From positions 124,001 to 188,000 of the forward strand of contig NZ_JAMBOS010000001.1 in the NCBI RefSeq assembly GCF_023715705.1: a stretch of 64,000 bases of DNA. The letters are read 5' to 3'. The notes under the pieces are model-generated. The model saw only the letters and a program-made list of their open reading frames with translations. It was not told the DNA's origin and searched no databases. The position numbers and the translations under genes are program-made. Shown piece after piece: positions 7,548 through 15,095 of this stretch. Position 1 is the first letter of the stretch. Each line of letters begins with the position of its first letter. Source of the stretch: Halalkalibacter oceani (GTDB lineage: Bacteria; Bacillota; Bacilli; Bacillales; Bacillaceae_D).

Positions 7548-9386
7548 ATGAAAACTCGTAATGATATACGCAATATTGCCATCATTGCCCACGTCGATCA
7601 CGGGAAAACGACGCTTGTTGACCAGCTTTTAAAGCAGTCAGGGACATTCCGTGAAAATGAACAGGTCGATGAGCGGGCGATGGATTCAAATGATCTGGAA
7701 AAAGAGCGCGGAATTACGATTCTTGCTAAAAATACAGCGATTCACTATGGTGATAAACGAATTAATATTATGGATACGCCGGGACATGCCGATTTTGGCG
7801 GTGAAGTGGAACGGATCATGAAAATGGTTGATGGTGTGCTGCTTGTCGTCGATGCGTACGAAGGCTGTATGCCGCAAACTCGCTTTGTGTTGAAAAAAGC
7901 GCTTGAACAAAAGCTGACACCGATTGTGGTTGTTAATAAAATTGACCGCGACTTCGCCCGCCCTACTGAAGTGGTTGACGAGGTAATCGATTTATTTATC
8001 GACCTTGGCGCTGAGGAAGATCAATTGGATTTCCCTGTCGTCTATGCTTCGGCGATCAACGGTACGGCAAGTAAAGATCCTGAAAAGCAGGATGAAGATA
8101 TGTCATCTTTATTTGAGATGATCATTGATGCGATTCCGGCACCGGTTGATAATAGTGATGAGCCTTTGCAGTTCCAAGTTACGATGCTTGATTATAACGA
8201 TTATGTCGGCCGGATTGGAATTGGCCGCGTCTTCCGTGGAACGATCAAGGTCGGTCAGCAAGTAGCTTTAATGAAGCTCGACGGTTCTGTGAAGCAGTAT
8301 CGCGTGACGAAAATCTTCGGCTTCCTTGGTTTAAAGCGGATTGAAATCGAAGAGGCGAAGGCCGGCGATTTGATTGCAGTTTCCGGGATGGAAGAAATCA
8401 ACGTTGGGGAAACGGTTTGTCCGGTTGATCAGCAGGAAGCACTGCCGATTTTGCGGATTGACGAGCCGACATTGCAAATGACGTTTCTCGTTAACAACAG
8501 TCCTTTCGCTGGACGCGAAGGAAAGTTTGTCACGAGCAGAAAGCTTGAGGAACGGTTGAAATCAGAGCTGGAAACAGATGTCAGTTTGCGTGTTGAAAAT
8601 ACAGATTCTCCGGATGTGTGGATTGTCTCCGGGCGTGGAGAGCTGCATTTATCGATCCTAATTGAAAACATGCGCCGCCAAGGCTATGAGCTGCAGGTTT
8701 CCAAGCCTGAAGTCATTATCCGCGAAATTGACGGCGTAAAGTCAGAGCCGATGGAACGGGTTCAAATTGATGTGCCTGAAGAATATACCGGTTCGGTGAT
8801 GGAGTCGCTTGGCGAGCGTAAAGGTGAAATGCTCAATATGACGAACAACGGCGGAGGCCAGGTTCGTCTGGAGTTTCTTGTGCCGGCCCGCGGGCTAATT
8901 GGTTATACGACAGAGTTCCTTTCGCAGACAAGAGGGTACGGGATCATTAACCATTCCTTTGACAGCTATGCACCTATAACACCAGGCCAGGTAGGCGGAC
9001 GACGCCAAGGTGTGCTCGTCTCGATGGAAACCGGAAAGGCAACTCAATACGGGATTATGCAGGTTGAGGATCGCGGAACGATTTTTGTTGAGCCGGGAAC
9101 GGAAATTTACGAAGGACAGATTGTCGGCGAACATACGCGTGATAATGATCTGTCTGTCAATATCACGAAAATGAAGCAGCAGACCAATGTTCGTTCCGCG
9201 ACGAAGGAAAACACGGTCACGATGAAAAAGCCGCGGATCATGACGCTTGAAGAAGCGCTTGAGTATTTGAACGAAGATGAGTTCTGTGAACTGACGCCAC
9301 AGTCGATTCGTCTGCGCAAGAAAATTCTCAATAAATCTGAACGGGAACGTGAAGAAAAGCGGAGAAAGCTCGCCATGAAATCATAA
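7548..9386 (+). CDS. typA: Ribosome-associated GTPase TypA/BipA
   Basis: A 612-residue translational GTPase. The G domain carries [10 protein letters not shown] (P-loop), ERGITI (switch I), [14 protein letters not shown] (G3) and NKIDR (G4), followed by EF-G-like domains II, III and V and the BipA-specific C-terminal domain. Family members bind the 70S ribosome at the EF-G site and help large-subunit biogenesis under cold and other stress. Length is normal for the family. AAGGAG precedes ATG 7548. In B. subtilis it is ylaG, between ylaF and ylaH, as here. Confidence 0.97.
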   Translation: MKTRNDIRNIAIIAHVDHGKTTLVDQLLKQSGTFRENEQVDERAMDSNDLEKERGITILAKNTAIHYGDKRINIMDTPGHADFGGEVERIMKMVDGVLLVVDAYEGCMPQTRFVLKKALEQKLTPIVVVNKIDRDFARPTEVVDEVIDLFIDLGAEEDQLDFPVVYASAINGTASKDPEKQDEDMSSLFEMIIDAIPAPVDNSDEPLQFQVTMLDYNDYVGRIGIGRVFRGTIKVGQQVALMKLDGSVKQYRVTKIFGFLGLKRIEIEEAKAGDLIAVSGMEEINVGETVCPVDQQEALPILRIDEPTLQMTFLVNNSPFAGREGKFVTSRKLEERLKSELETDVSLRVENTDSPDVWIVSGRGELHLSILIENMRRQGYELQVSKPEVIIREIDGVKSEPMERVQIDVPEEYTGSVMESLGERKGEMLNMTNNGGGQVRLEFLVPARGLIGYTTEFLSQTRGYGIINHSFDSYAPITPGQVGGRRQGVLVSMETGKATQYGIMQVEDRGTIFVEPGTEIYEGQIVGEHTRDNDLSVNITKMKQQTNVRSATKENTVTMKKPRIMTLEEALEYLNEDEFCELTPQSIRLRKKILNKSEREREEKRRKLAMKS

Positions 9387-9417
9387 TGCTTTACGTTAGA
9401 AAGGTGAGGTGCTGAGA

Positions 9418-9747
9418 ATGGGAGACCAACAGTTAACCGAACAAGAGTTGGAAAATTTAACGTGGCTGATGAGGGCAACAGCGGAAAATCCATGGAATGG
9501 GTTATGGGCCTTCTTAGCGATCGTCGCTCTTGGGATTATCGTTTTTAATCTGGGATTTGCCCGGGAGTTGCCGATTTTAAAAAAAGTCGTGATATATATC
9601 ATGCTCGTGATTGGCTGCTTCGTCCTGTGGATTCTCGAATTTGCTTTCGGGGCACCGATTATTGTCGTCCTGATCATATCGGCTTTATTTCTCGGAGCGT
9701 ACCGTTTCCGGCTGCATCTTCATCGGAAACAGAACGGCCAGGCATAG
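9418..9747 (+). CDS. ylaH: YlaH-like membrane protein
   Basis: A 109-residue protein with an acidic N-terminal helix (residues 1-25) and three hydrophobic segments (about 29-47, 57-75 and 77-95), ending in a basic tail. It follows typA at 31 nt, as in B. subtilis. The function is unknown. ATG 9418 is chosen because GGTGAGG lies upstream; an in-frame GTG at 9409 overlaps that site. Confidence 0.83.
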   Translation: MGDQQLTEQELENLTWLMRATAENPWNGLWAFLAIVALGIIVFNLGFARELPILKKVVIYIMLVIGCFVLWILEFAFGAPIIVVLIISALFLGAYRFRLHLHRKQNGQA

Positions 9748-9748
9748 C

Positions 9749-9797
9749 AAGAAGGGTGTGGCCAGAAGCATTAGCTTTTGGCGACACCCTTCTTTTT
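9749..9797 (+). terminator. Terminator of typA-ylaH
   Basis: AAGAAGGGTGT pairs with ACACCCTTCTT, with additional inner pairs, followed by a T-run. Confidence 0.8.
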
Positions 9798-9855
9798 GTT
9801 TTTTGCGAGATAATTCACAGCTTCTAGCATGATAATCTATGAAGGAGTGATAGAG

Positions 9856-9948
9856 ATGAACACCTTGAAGCCTCGTACCATGACTGTTCTTTCGCTAGCA
9901 ATCGTCATTGCGATCCTAATTGCTGGCGGGATCTATTTTATTTTATGA
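9856..9948 (+). CDS. 30-aa single-pass membrane peptide (N-terminal part of a split DUF3139-like gene)
   Basis: A strong site (GAAGGAG) precedes ATG 9856. The 30 codons give a basic N-terminus (MNTLKPRT) and one transmembrane helix, ending in GGIYFIL. The stop overlaps the start of the next frame as ATGA. DUF3139 proteins normally have exactly this kind of helix joined directly to the soluble part, so this looks like the membrane anchor of one gene now cut off by a -1 frame change. It may be a frameshifted gene, a translationally coupled pair or an assembly error. Confidence 0.6.
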   Translation: MNTLKPRTMTVLSLAIVIAILIAGGIYFIL

Positions 9949-10250
9949 TGTATTGGTTAAACACGCCGGCTAAAACTGATGACGAAACGATTCATTTCGT
10001 TATAGCAAAGGTAGAACATTATTTAATAAACGAAAGAGAATATGACAGCAAAGATATTCATTCTATAGAAGTAGTTAAGGGGGGGAAAACGGCTCATGAA
10101 GATCCGTCTAATCCAGAATTGTATACTGCTTACGTTGTTTTTGCTGATGAATTAGAGGAGCAATATAAGTATGAAATAGATAATGGACAAGTCTATCAAG
10201 GAGTATCATTCGGTAAACATGCTGAAAGCAATGAAGACGAACAAGGGTAA
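9945..10250 (+). CDS. DUF3139-like protein, soluble part
   Basis: A 101-residue acidic protein with the pattern HYLINEREYDSKDIHSIEVV then YVVFADELEEQYKYEIDNGQVYQG, which resembles the DUF3139 group of small Firmicute proteins. No function is known. It has no signal or anchor of its own; the hydrophobic helix is encoded in the preceding overlapping frame. With no independent ribosome binding site, its translation would depend on coupling at ATGA or on frameshifting. It ends before a terminator shared with ylaI. Confidence 0.6.
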   Translation: MMYWLNTPAKTDDETIHFVIAKVEHYLINEREYDSKDIHSIEVVKGGKTAHEDPSNPELYTAYVVFADELEEQYKYEIDNGQVYQGVSFGKHAESNEDEQG

Positions 10251-10374
10251 GAAATAACTATAAGATGAGGTGGAACTGCTTGATAGTCGCATGTTCTACC
10301 GGTCGAACAAGATGGTTTTCCGGCACCAACTTTTCAATCCAAACGATCGCCTCCCTATCCATGTTAGATAAAAA

Positions 10375-10417
10375 AGCCTGTCGACTGTCTCGTTTTCAGA
10401 GACTTTGTCGACAGGCT
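10375..10417. terminator. Bidirectional terminator
   Basis: AGCCTGTCGAC pairs with GTCGACAGGCT, with an inner GTCTC/GAGAC stem. It sits between the convergent DUF3139-like gene and ylaI. Confidence 0.8.
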
Positions 10418-10432
10418 GACTACATTAGGCTG

Positions 10433-10603
10433 CTAACCAATATGGCGCTTCGCTTTTTTCTTTTCTTCTGTTCTTCGGGTAATTCGTTCATGGCATTCTT
10501 CACACATATAGGTATGAATCGGGCGATTACGCAACCGCTTGGCGAGCGGAAGGTGATCGTCAATCGTATCAATTTTATCGCATAACACACATTTGACTCT
10601 CAT
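10433..10603 (-). CDS. ylaI: YlaI, small zinc-ribbon protein (DUF2197)
   Basis: A 56-residue protein starting MRVKCVLCDKIDTIDDHLPLAK (split here by its first knuckle CVLC) and containing a second knuckle, CEEC, followed by a basic tail ending in AKRHIG. The two CxxC pairs form a predicted zinc ribbon. It matches B. subtilis YlaI in start, cysteines and NRPIHTYMC, though it is shorter at the C-terminus. The function is unknown. GGAG lies 8 nt before the ATG. Confidence 0.85.
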   Translation of the reverse strand: MRVKCVLCDKIDTIDDHLPLAKRLRNRPIHTYMCEECHERITRRTEEKKKAKRHIG

Positions 10604-10714
10604 ACTTTTCACTCCATTCTCTCTCTATTGTATGCAAGATGGCAAGAAAAGTCTATCTCTACCGGGCTGCCAGACAGAAAGGGCAAGTTTTTTCCTTAGA
10701 CGATAGAAATCAGT

Positions 10715-10742
10715 TTGCTTTGACGGTAAAAATCGGTATAGT
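10715..10742 (+). promoter_or_regulatory. Candidate promoter for ylaL
   Basis: TTGCTT at 10715-10720 and TATAGT at 10737-10742, 16-bp spacer; just upstream of the ylaL ribosome binding site. Confidence 0.4.
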
Positions 10743-10784
10743 AGAAGGTGAAAGTGGGAAATGAATGAAATGGGAGGAATGTAC

Positions 10785-11240
10785 ATGGCTAATCGAGTAG
10801 AGCAGGCGTTAACCGAGGAATTGTTTCCCCTTCTGCAAAAGGAAAGATATGTCACGGTTGCGACAACGGATCACGAAACAAATGGTCCGAACGTGACCGC
10901 TATTTCATGGATCTTCGCGCCAAATATGAAGACAATCCGCTTTGCGATCGATAATCGTTCGCGCATGCTCGCCAATATGAAAGCGGAAAACGGGATTGTC
11001 ATTTCATTAATTGCCCACGGTTCCACCTATTCAATTTCTGGCTCAGCGACGATTGTCACTGAGAAAATAGAAGCTGTGCCTTTGAAGCTGGCACTCGTGG
11101 AAGTTCAAATAGAAGAGGTGCGCGACGTGATGTTTTACGGAGCGAAAATGGTAACAGAACCTCAATATGACAAAACATATGATGCAGAGGCGGCAGCGAA
11201 ATTAGACCGTCAAGTTATGAACGCGCTCAAAAAAGCTTAG
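10785..11240 (+). CDS. ylaL: Pyridoxamine 5'-phosphate oxidase-related FMN-binding protein (YlaL-like)
   Basis: A 151-residue split-barrel flavin-binding protein. The characteristic features are VTVATTDHETNGPNVTAISW at residues 30-50, FAIDNRSRMLANM (phosphate-binding Arg region) and the strand GSTYSISGSATIV. Members reduce flavin or bind it without known substrate; there is no evidence for true PdxH activity. The start is ATG 10785, 7 nt after GGGAGG; the ATG at 10779 is too close. The name rests on family and on position beside the PhoH gene. Confidence 0.78.
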   Translation: MANRVEQALTEELFPLLQKERYVTVATTDHETNGPNVTAISWIFAPNMKTIRFAIDNRSRMLANMKAENGIVISLIAHGSTYSISGSATIVTEKIEAVPLKLALVEVQIEEVRDVMFYGAKMVTEPQYDKTYDAEAAAKLDRQVMNALKKA

Positions 11241-11264
11241 TCAGTGAACGACTGGGCTTTTTTT
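11233..11264 (+). terminator. Terminator of ylaL
   Basis: AAGCTTAGTC pairs imperfectly with GACTGGGCTT, followed by seven T. Confidence 0.75.
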
Positions 11265-11409
11265 GTCTGAGGAGGACGATTTCCTTCGTCTAACTTATCA
11301 GGCTTGCACATACATTCAAAATAGATAGGGATTGATGTACTAAGTGATCCCTGCTGCATATCTTACTAATAAGCAGTCGATAATGATTCTTTAGTCAGGA
11401 GGCAAAATA

Positions 11410-12738
11410 TTGAAGAAAATTTACGTTTTGGACACGAACGTACTTTTACAGGACCCGTACTCCATCTTTTCATTTCAAGATAACGAAGTGGTCATACCGG
11501 CGATCGTACTCGAAGAGGTTGATTCGAAAAAACGTTATATGGATGAAATTGGGCGAAATGCACGTCAATTTTCTAAACTGATAGATAATTTAAGAGGGAA
11601 AGGAAAATTGCATGAAGGTGTCCAAATTGAGCCTGGGGGAAAAGTAAGAGTTGAATTAAATCACAAGTCGTTTCAGCGCCTGAAAGATTGGTTTGCCGAT
11701 ATGACAAATGATAATCGAATTATCGCCGTAGCCCTGAATCTTATGCTGGAGGAGCAGGAAAAAAATGAAGGGAGAAAGGTGATTCTTGTCAGTAAGGATG
11801 CGCTCGTGCGGGTAAAGGCGGATGCGCTCGGTTTGACTGCCGAGGACTATCTCAGTGATCGCGTCGTCGAGCTTGATCATGTCTACCCCGGCTATGTCGA
11901 AGTCTACGTCGAGGCTGAGGTGATGCAGTCGTTCTATACAAATGGTGAGCTGGCGATCTCCGAATTGACGAAGCATCCTTTTTATCCTCATCAGTTTATT
12001 ATTATGAAAGACGCGCTCGGCAGCTCAAGCTCGGCGCTCGGGAAAGTTGAGCCGGATGGAAAGATGGTGAAGCCGTTCGTCTGTGACATTGATCAAGTAT
12101 GGGGCATCAGATCGCGAAATGTGCAGCAGCGGATGGCGCTTGAATTGCTGTTGCGCGACGATATCCCTCTCGTGACGATGATCGGTAAGGCGGGAACGGG
12201 CAAAACCCTGCTTTCACTGGCTGCCGGGCTGATGCAGACCGAGGATATGGGCAAGTATAAGAAGCTCGTCGTCGCAAGGCCGGTTGTGCCGCTCGGCAAA
12301 GATATCGGCTATCTGCCTGGTGAAAAGGATGAAAAGCTGAGACCATGGATGCAGCCGATCTACGATAATCTGGAATATCTTTTTAATACGAAAAAGCCAG
12401 GCGAGCTTGATCATATTTTGGCCGGGATGGGCTCGATTCAGGTGGAAGCCCTCACTTACATTCGTGGTAGAAGTATTCCGGATCAATTTATTATCATTGA
12501 TGAGGCGCAAAACCTGACAAAGCATGAAGTGAAGACGATTCTGACACGGGTCGGAGAACGAAGTAAGATCGTGCTGATGGGTGATCCGCAGCAGATTGAT
12601 CATCCTTATCTTGATGAATACAACAACGGGCTGACCTATGTCGTTGAAAAGTTTAAGGATCAGACGGCGAGTGGCCATGTGAAACTGGTGAAAGGGGAAC
12701 GCTCTGGGCTGGCGCAGCTTGCTGCTGATTTGCTATAG
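11410..12738 (+). CDS. ylaK: PIN-PhoH fusion ATPase (YlaK, PhoH2 type)
   Basis: A 442-residue two-domain protein. Residues 1-150 are a PIN nuclease domain starting VLDTNVLLQDP, with the second conserved Asp in a DNRIIAVAL helix. Residues 230-442 are a PhoH ATPase with Walker A GKAGTGKTLL and Walker B IIIDEAQNLT. Such PhoH2 proteins couple ATP-dependent RNA unwinding to RNA cleavage in studied mycobacterial examples. Translation starts at TTG 11410, 7 nt after AGGAGG. The position is that of ylaK in B. subtilis. Confidence 0.9.
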   Translation: MKKIYVLDTNVLLQDPYSIFSFQDNEVVIPAIVLEEVDSKKRYMDEIGRNARQFSKLIDNLRGKGKLHEGVQIEPGGKVRVELNHKSFQRLKDWFADMTNDNRIIAVALNLMLEEQEKNEGRKVILVSKDALVRVKADALGLTAEDYLSDRVVELDHVYPGYVEVYVEAEVMQSFYTNGELAISELTKHPFYPHQFIIMKDALGSSSSALGKVEPDGKMVKPFVCDIDQVWGIRSRNVQQRMALELLLRDDIPLVTMIGKAGTGKTLLSLAAGLMQTEDMGKYKKLVVARPVVPLGKDIGYLPGEKDEKLRPWMQPIYDNLEYLFNTKKPGELDHILAGMGSIQVEALTYIRGRSIPDQFIIIDEAQNLTKHEVKTILTRVGERSKIVLMGDPQQIDHPYLDEYNNGLTYVVEKFKDQTASGHVKLVKGERSGLAQLAADLL

Positions 12739-12805
12739 GATAGGCTACAAAGGCTCGGCATCCCCTTCTTAGACAACCCCGGTAGGAAGCTAGTGCCTGC
12801 TGTTA

Positions 12806-12843
12806 AAATCCCCTGCCGGGCGGCTTCCTTCGGCAGGGGATTT
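12806..12843. terminator. Terminator of ylaK
   Basis: AAATCCCCTGCCG pairs with CGGCAGGGGATTT. It is followed by the dispersed tag TTTGCGCAGAACGGAGCCGC (12841-12860). Confidence 0.85.
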
Positions 12844-12878
12844 GCGCAGAACGGAGCCGCTGCTTTTGGCTGGAGGCG

Positions 12879-13394
12879 TTATATTTTCAACAATGTAAAG
12901 CGGGAAATAAACTTGATCGGGTTGTTCTTGTTCGAGCCATCTCCAAAATAAAAATGAATAGGACCATCTTCCCGTAATGGCTGACCTTTATCGGCAAAGC
13001 CGGCGACTGCGGCCAGCGCCTGCTCAAATGTGATCCGTTCTGTCGTACCATCATGTTTGTGAATATCGACATGAGTGGTGCCGGCATACGGCTCGGCGTT
13101 TTCAAGGAACGGTTTGAGTGGCATGCCAAACGAGCCTTCCGCTATTTTCTTTTTGTCGATCATAATCTTGTTTTCATTCGAGTTCGGATTTGGCGGCTCC
13201 GAGCCTTCTGTAATTTCTTTGTCCCATTGGGCGGATATCGCCTTTTTGTAAGCCGTTTCCTCGTCCTCTTTCGTCTGCAGCTCATCAAAATATGTATGAA
13301 GATCGATTTTCCGTTCATCAAAAATCCAGACGGAAGGATCTATCGTTAATGGATGACCAACATGTCCGTCAATAAAAAAAACAAACTCATTCAT
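12879..13394 (-). CDS. Uncharacterised acidic cytosolic protein, 171 aa
   Basis: No signal or membrane segment. The N-terminal part reads like a beta-rich domain (FVFFIDGHVGHPLTIDPSVW), followed by a charged coil around residues 45-65. Residues 100-171 contain THVDIHKHDGTTERI and PIHFYFGDGSNKNN. I recall related Bacillaceae proteins being labelled peptidyl-prolyl isomerase in some genomes, but I see no motif supporting catalysis, so I leave it unnamed. AGGAGGAGC precedes ATG 13394. It is divergent from glsA. Confidence 0.7.
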   Translation of the reverse strand: MNEFVFFIDGHVGHPLTIDPSVWIFDERKIDLHTYFDELQTKEDEETAYKKAISAQWDKEITEGSEPPNPNSNENKIMIDKKKIAEGSFGMPLKPFLENAEPYAGTTHVDIHKHDGTTERITFEQALAAVAGFADKGQPLREDGPIHFYFGDGSNKNNPIKFISRFTLLKI

Positions 13395-13503
13395 AAGTGC
13401 TCCTCCTAAACTTGCGGATTCATTTCCTAAGTATAAAGGGTTACAAGCTTTTTGTCACTTTTGGGAAAGCTAATGGGAAACTCATGAATGGAGGAGAGCA
13501 ACG

Positions 13504-14451
13504 ATGGCGGATGATCAGCAGCTGCTTTGCAAATATGAAGAGGATCTGAGAAAGATGGTCAATGAGACAAAGGAACTGACGAAATTCGGAGAAGTCGCCA
13601 ATTATATTCCGGCTTTGGCCGAAGCAAACCCGGAGGATGTAGCGGTTGCCATTTATGACGGGAGACATACATGTTTTAGTGAAGGCAATGATGAGCAATT
13701 ATTTACGCTGCAAAGTATTTCAAAAGTGCTGACGCTTGCTTTGGCTTTAATCGATCATGGCGAAGAAACGGTTTTTTCCAAAGTCGGAATGGAGCCGACA
13801 GGGGACCCGTTTAATTCGATTTCAAAGCTGGAAACACAGGTTCCATCAAAGCCGCTCAATCCAATGATCAACGCAGGCGCTTTAGCGGTCACCGCCTTGA
13901 TCAAAGGAGAGTCGGTTGATGAAAAGCTGACGAGAATTCTCGAGTTTGTCAGACTTCTTTCTGGAAACAGCTCGCTTACATACAATGATAAGGTCGCCCG
14001 GTCTGAGTGGGAATCAGCTGACTTGAACCGTTCATTGGCTTATTTTTTACGGCAGCACGGCATTATTGAAGGAGATGTCGAGAAGCTGCTTGACTTGTAC
14101 ACGAAGCAGTGTGCGATCGAGGTTGCGTGCCGGGATTTGGCGAAAATCGGCTATTCACTCGCTTATGACGGGATTCATCCTGATACAAAAGAGCCGATTA
14201 TGGAAAGGGATATCGCCAGGCTGGTTAAGACATTTATGGTCACTTGCGGCATGTACAACGCCTCAGGTGAATTTGCGATCAGAGTCGGGATTCCGGCGAA
14301 AAGCGGCGTCTCCGGCGGAATCATCGGGGCTGTTCCGTACCGGCTTGGAATCGGGATCTACAGCCCGGCTCTTGATGACAAAGGGAACAGTTTAGTCGGG
14401 ATGAAACTGCTTGAGAAGCTGTCCAAGAAATATCAGCTCAGTATTTTCTAA
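13504..14451 (+). CDS. glsA: Glutaminase
   Basis: A 315-residue beta-lactamase-fold glutaminase converting glutamine to glutamate and ammonia. The catalytic SxxK is in LQSISKVLTLALALID at about residue 63, and NPMINAGALAV and the C-terminal SGVSGGIIGAVP are typical. Length is normal (about 310). GGAGGAG lies 8 nt before ATG 13504. In B. subtilis the gene here is ylaM (glsA2), upstream of ylaN as in this window. Confidence 0.95.
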   Translation: MADDQQLLCKYEEDLRKMVNETKELTKFGEVANYIPALAEANPEDVAVAIYDGRHTCFSEGNDEQLFTLQSISKVLTLALALIDHGEETVFSKVGMEPTGDPFNSISKLETQVPSKPLNPMINAGALAVTALIKGESVDEKLTRILEFVRLLSGNSSLTYNDKVARSEWESADLNRSLAYFLRQHGIIEGDVEKLLDLYTKQCAIEVACRDLAKIGYSLAYDGIHPDTKEPIMERDIARLVKTFMVTCGMYNASGEFAIRVGIPAKSGVSGGIIGAVPYRLGIGIYSPALDDKGNSLVGMKLLEKLSKKYQLSIF

Positions 14452-14522
14452 GAAGGGATGCTGAGCGTGTTCCTTATGAACGGGCCTGATTGGGGAAAAG
14501 ACAACCTTTACAGTGAAAATCA

Positions 14523-14551
14523 TTGCAATTTTGTAGGGAAAAAGATACTAT
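14523..14551 (+). promoter_or_regulatory. Sigma-A promoter of ylaN
   Basis: TTGCAA at 14523-14528 and TACTAT at 14546-14551 with a 17-bp spacer. It lies 40 nt before the ylaN start, which argues that the upstream in-frame ATG region (14458-14589) is leader and not coding. Confidence 0.6.
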
Positions 14552-14589
14552 TAAAGACAAGGATATTTTCAGATGAAGGAGGGGTCAAG

Positions 14590-14871
14590 ATGTCAGCAGA
14601 AATGGTGACTGGACAAAATGAAAAAGCATTCGCCCTTCTGAAAGCAGATGCGGAAAAGATTCGGCAGTTAATTGAAGTCCAATTGGAGAATTTAACCATG
14701 CCTCAATGTCCTCTTTATGAAGAGGTGCTTGATACACAGATGTTCGGTTTGTCCCGGGAAATTGATTTCGCCACTCGTCTAGGTCTTATTGATCCAGAGG
14801 CAGGAAAGCAAATTCTTGGAGAGCTTGAGCGAAAGCTGGCGGACTTGCACGAAGCATCCATGCGTAGATAG
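14590..14871 (+). CDS. ylaN: YlaN (Fpa), iron-responsive Fur-binding protein
   Basis: A 93-residue helical protein with the conserved core [20 protein letters not shown] and [18 protein letters not shown]. Reports from B. subtilis and Staphylococcus aureus describe YlaN/Fpa as an iron-binding protein that binds Fur and relieves repression; it is needed under iron limitation. The start is ATG 14590, with GGAGGGG upstream and a promoter within the longer frame. In B. subtilis ftsW follows ylaN; here the next gene is pycA. Confidence 0.9.
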   Translation: MSAEMVTGQNEKAFALLKADAEKIRQLIEVQLENLTMPQCPLYEEVLDTQMFGLSREIDFATRLGLIDPEAGKQILGELERKLADLHEASMRR

Positions 14872-14905
14872 AACTAAGCTGTTTCACTAGCTTGGTTCTT
14901 TTTTT
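14872..14905 (+). terminator. Terminator of ylaN
   Basis: AACTAAGCT pairs with AGCTTGGTT (one G-T pair), followed by a T-run. Confidence 0.8.
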
Positions 14906-14952
14906 GTTAGAGGATAGAAAGCGATTACAATTCAGAAAAATAAAAAAATAGA

Positions 14953-14982
14953 TTGCAATTCTTCCTGCTGCTTACTTATACT
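14953..14982 (+). promoter_or_regulatory. Sigma-A promoter of pycA
   Basis: TTGCAA at 14953-14958 and TATACT at 14977-14982, spacer 18 bp. The -35 lies inside the second of two direct repeats GATTRCAATTC (14923-14933 and 14951-14961). Confidence 0.6.
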
Positions 14983-15095
14983 AAGAAGAAGCTCGAAGTA
15001 CAGACATACCATAGGAAAGAGTGCTGTTACTTGAGTTATTAAGAAAACAATTGTACAATCAGGGTAGACAAAAGAGAGTAGAAGAGGAGGCCTTT

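Noticed and set aside
10265-10585. 106-residue plus-strand frame
   Set aside because: It covers a terminator and the minus-strand ylaI gene, whose zinc-ribbon match is strong.
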